Part shown: positions 63,035-64,000 of the stretch, in pieces | Layout of the letters: every line of letters starts with the position of its first letter | Numbering within the stretch: the first letter of the stretch is position 1 | Assembly (NCBI GenBank): GCA_031551135.1 | Contig: JAVBOA010000003.1 | Location: 62,001 to 126,000 of the forward strand | Length of the DNA stretch: 64,000 nt | Origin: JAITVM01 sp031551135 | Lineage (GTDB): Bacteria > Bacillota > Clostridia > Lachnospirales > JAITVM01 | Direction of reading: 5' to 3' | Notes under the pieces: generated by a model | What the model saw: only the letters and a program-made list of their open reading frames with translations | What the model was told of the DNA's origin: nothing | Database searches by the model: none | Translations under genes and position numbers: made by a program

Positions 63035-64000
63035 TCAATCCAATTTTTGTCTGTGTGTGCAGATAAGCTTATCAGCCAGCATCAGTTGATTTTCAACATA
63101 ATTATCGGGAAACTTAAATATCGGGATATCATCATCCGATATGTCAAATAGACGCATACCATCATGCTGCTCATCAAGCATTCCTTGTATTCGATCCTTC
63201 TCGTTACTCACTTTTTCCTGATTTTTTGCGTATAATTTCAGAGCTTGATCATTAATTGAATCGAGTATTTTGCTATTTAATTCGAGAGATGCCTGTTCAA
63301 TTCTATCCCTCGAATTTTGAAAGCTGAAATTCGCATCAACAAGAGAAATTTTAAGCTGTTTGTATATACGATCCCATCCAAACTTTTCTCGAAGAATTTT
63401 ATTGACTCTCTTATAAAAACCTTGAGACATAAACCTGCAAGCCACCTGACCCATAGACTTAAAGCCAAAACTCTCCAAAACCAAGTTATATACTGCATCA
63501 ATCTGTGTTATATCATCGGCTTTTGCAACCCTATAATTTTCAAATCCATCCTTCATCACAACAATAATAGTCTCTTCGCTGTACTCGATTAGTGATCTTT
63601 TTTGCATACTGTTTAATGTTTTAAAAAGGGATTTATTTAACTTTGGGTAGACCCTACGATAGAAGTCATCAAGTTCAAATCTTGTTAAATTAAATTCATC
63701 CACAAATGTCTTCATCATTTCTTTTCTATCGAGATAATTTTTGTTCACCATGCCAAGTCGCTCAAGCAGATGGTTTTTAATTATCGTGAGTTCATGATTA
63801 GGCTGCTCTGACAAATGATGCAAAAGCAATAGCTCAATGTATTTCACGTAGACTGAATTGTTTCCGGTACTACGTCCGTCAACTTTCAGCAATGGTTCAT
63901 CAAATATTTCTGTGACTATATATTTCTGTCCGCTTCTCTCGAAGCTAAAGCATCTTTCCCATTCCTTGACTTGAGCCTTTTTAGAGTGACCTGTTTTCTC
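63035..64000 (-). CDS. Phage protein of unknown function, 5' end outside window
   Basis: The frame is open to the right edge, so the N-terminus is missing; the TTG at 63892 has no ribosome-binding site and is not the start. The visible 322 codons begin with KTGHSKKAQVKEWERCFSF and YIVTEIFDEPLLKVDGRSTG, then YVKYIELLLLHHLSEQPNHE. This is a pattern I associate with uncharacterised Firmicute phage proteins coded near replication genes. Mostly helical with basic stretches; possibly a DNA-binding regulator. No catalytic motif is visible. Confidence 0.6.
   Translation of the reverse strand, partial: EKTGHSKKAQVKEWERCFSFERSGQKYIVTEIFDEPLLKVDGRSTGNNSVYVKYIELLLLHHLSEQPNHELTIIKNHLLERLGMVNKNYLDRKEMMKTFVDEFNLTRFELDDFYRRVYPKLNKSLFKTLNSMQKRSLIEYSEETIIVVMKDGFENYRVAKADDITQIDAVYNLVLESFGFKSMGQVACRFMSQGFYKRVNKILREKFGWDRIYKQLKISLVDANFSFQNSRDRIEQASLELNSKILDSINDQALKLYAKNQEKVSNEKDRIQGMLDEQHDGMRLFDISDDDIPIFKFPDNYVENQLMLADKLICTHRQKLD

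Noticed and set aside
1..64000. tRNA or rRNA genes
   Set aside because: No intergenic stretch shows a cloverleaf or rRNA-like sequence; nearly all gaps are short and explained by terminators or promoters.

Overview
The window looks like DNA of a Gram-positive anaerobe of the class Clostridia (Bacillota). Shine-Dalgarno sites are strong and purine-rich, GTG and TTG starts are frequent, DNA is AT-rich, and there is an Agr-type peptide quorum-sensing locus and a prophage of Bacillus SPbeta character. It falls into two blocks with opposite gene direction. Positions 1-14 kb read on the plus strand and are visibly more AT-rich. From about 14.6 kb to the right edge nearly everything reads on the minus strand and belongs to one long-tailed phage or prophage that continues beyond the window.

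Left block: a cut-off AgrA-type LytTR regulator, an AgrC-type sensor kinase, an AgrB-type peptidase and a small AgrD-type peptide form a complete autoinduction circuit. Near-identical direct repeats two helical turns apart lie just upstream of the agrB promoter. The peptide has serine where the ring-forming cysteine normally sits, which predicts a true lactone autoinducer. After it come decayed or orphaned surface and toxin genes: a frameshifted DUF6273-type gene, a large secreted vWA / type-3-repeat protein with one in-frame stop codon, small membrane proteins, the detached C-terminal tip of an RHS toxin followed by a membrane-anchored candidate immunity protein, and a DUF6688-like membrane protein.

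Right block, in transcription order from 64 kb down to 14.6 kb: a 5'-cut phage protein, a small Cys-rich protein, a single-subunit RNA polymerase of the YonO/QDE-1 type (DxDGD loop plus a C-terminal zinc-ribbon tail), HU, a YonK-like protein, a metallophosphoesterase, a PIN-PhoH protein, a ClpP-like protease, a tyrosine recombinase split by an IS200/IS605 insertion, terminase, portal, protease-scaffold, decoration and capsid proteins, connectors, tail tube protein, a RecU-like resolvase, an endolysin with holins, a 2646-residue tape measure carrying M23 and transglycosylase domains, Dit- and Tal-like tail-tip proteins, a moron-like secreted protein, two related tail-fibre genes, and a second endolysin.

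The order polymerase, HU, YonK-like protein, then packaging and structural genes, together with the hydrolase-bearing tape measure, resembles SPbeta as I remember it. The polymerase probably transcribes late phage genes. Rho-independent terminators separate the late region into several units. The most interesting items are the polymerase and the tandem repeats beside it, the serine-type AgrD, the exactly reconstructable insertion in the recombinase, and a group of phage genes whose Shine-Dalgarno site points at ATA or ATT instead of a normal start codon.
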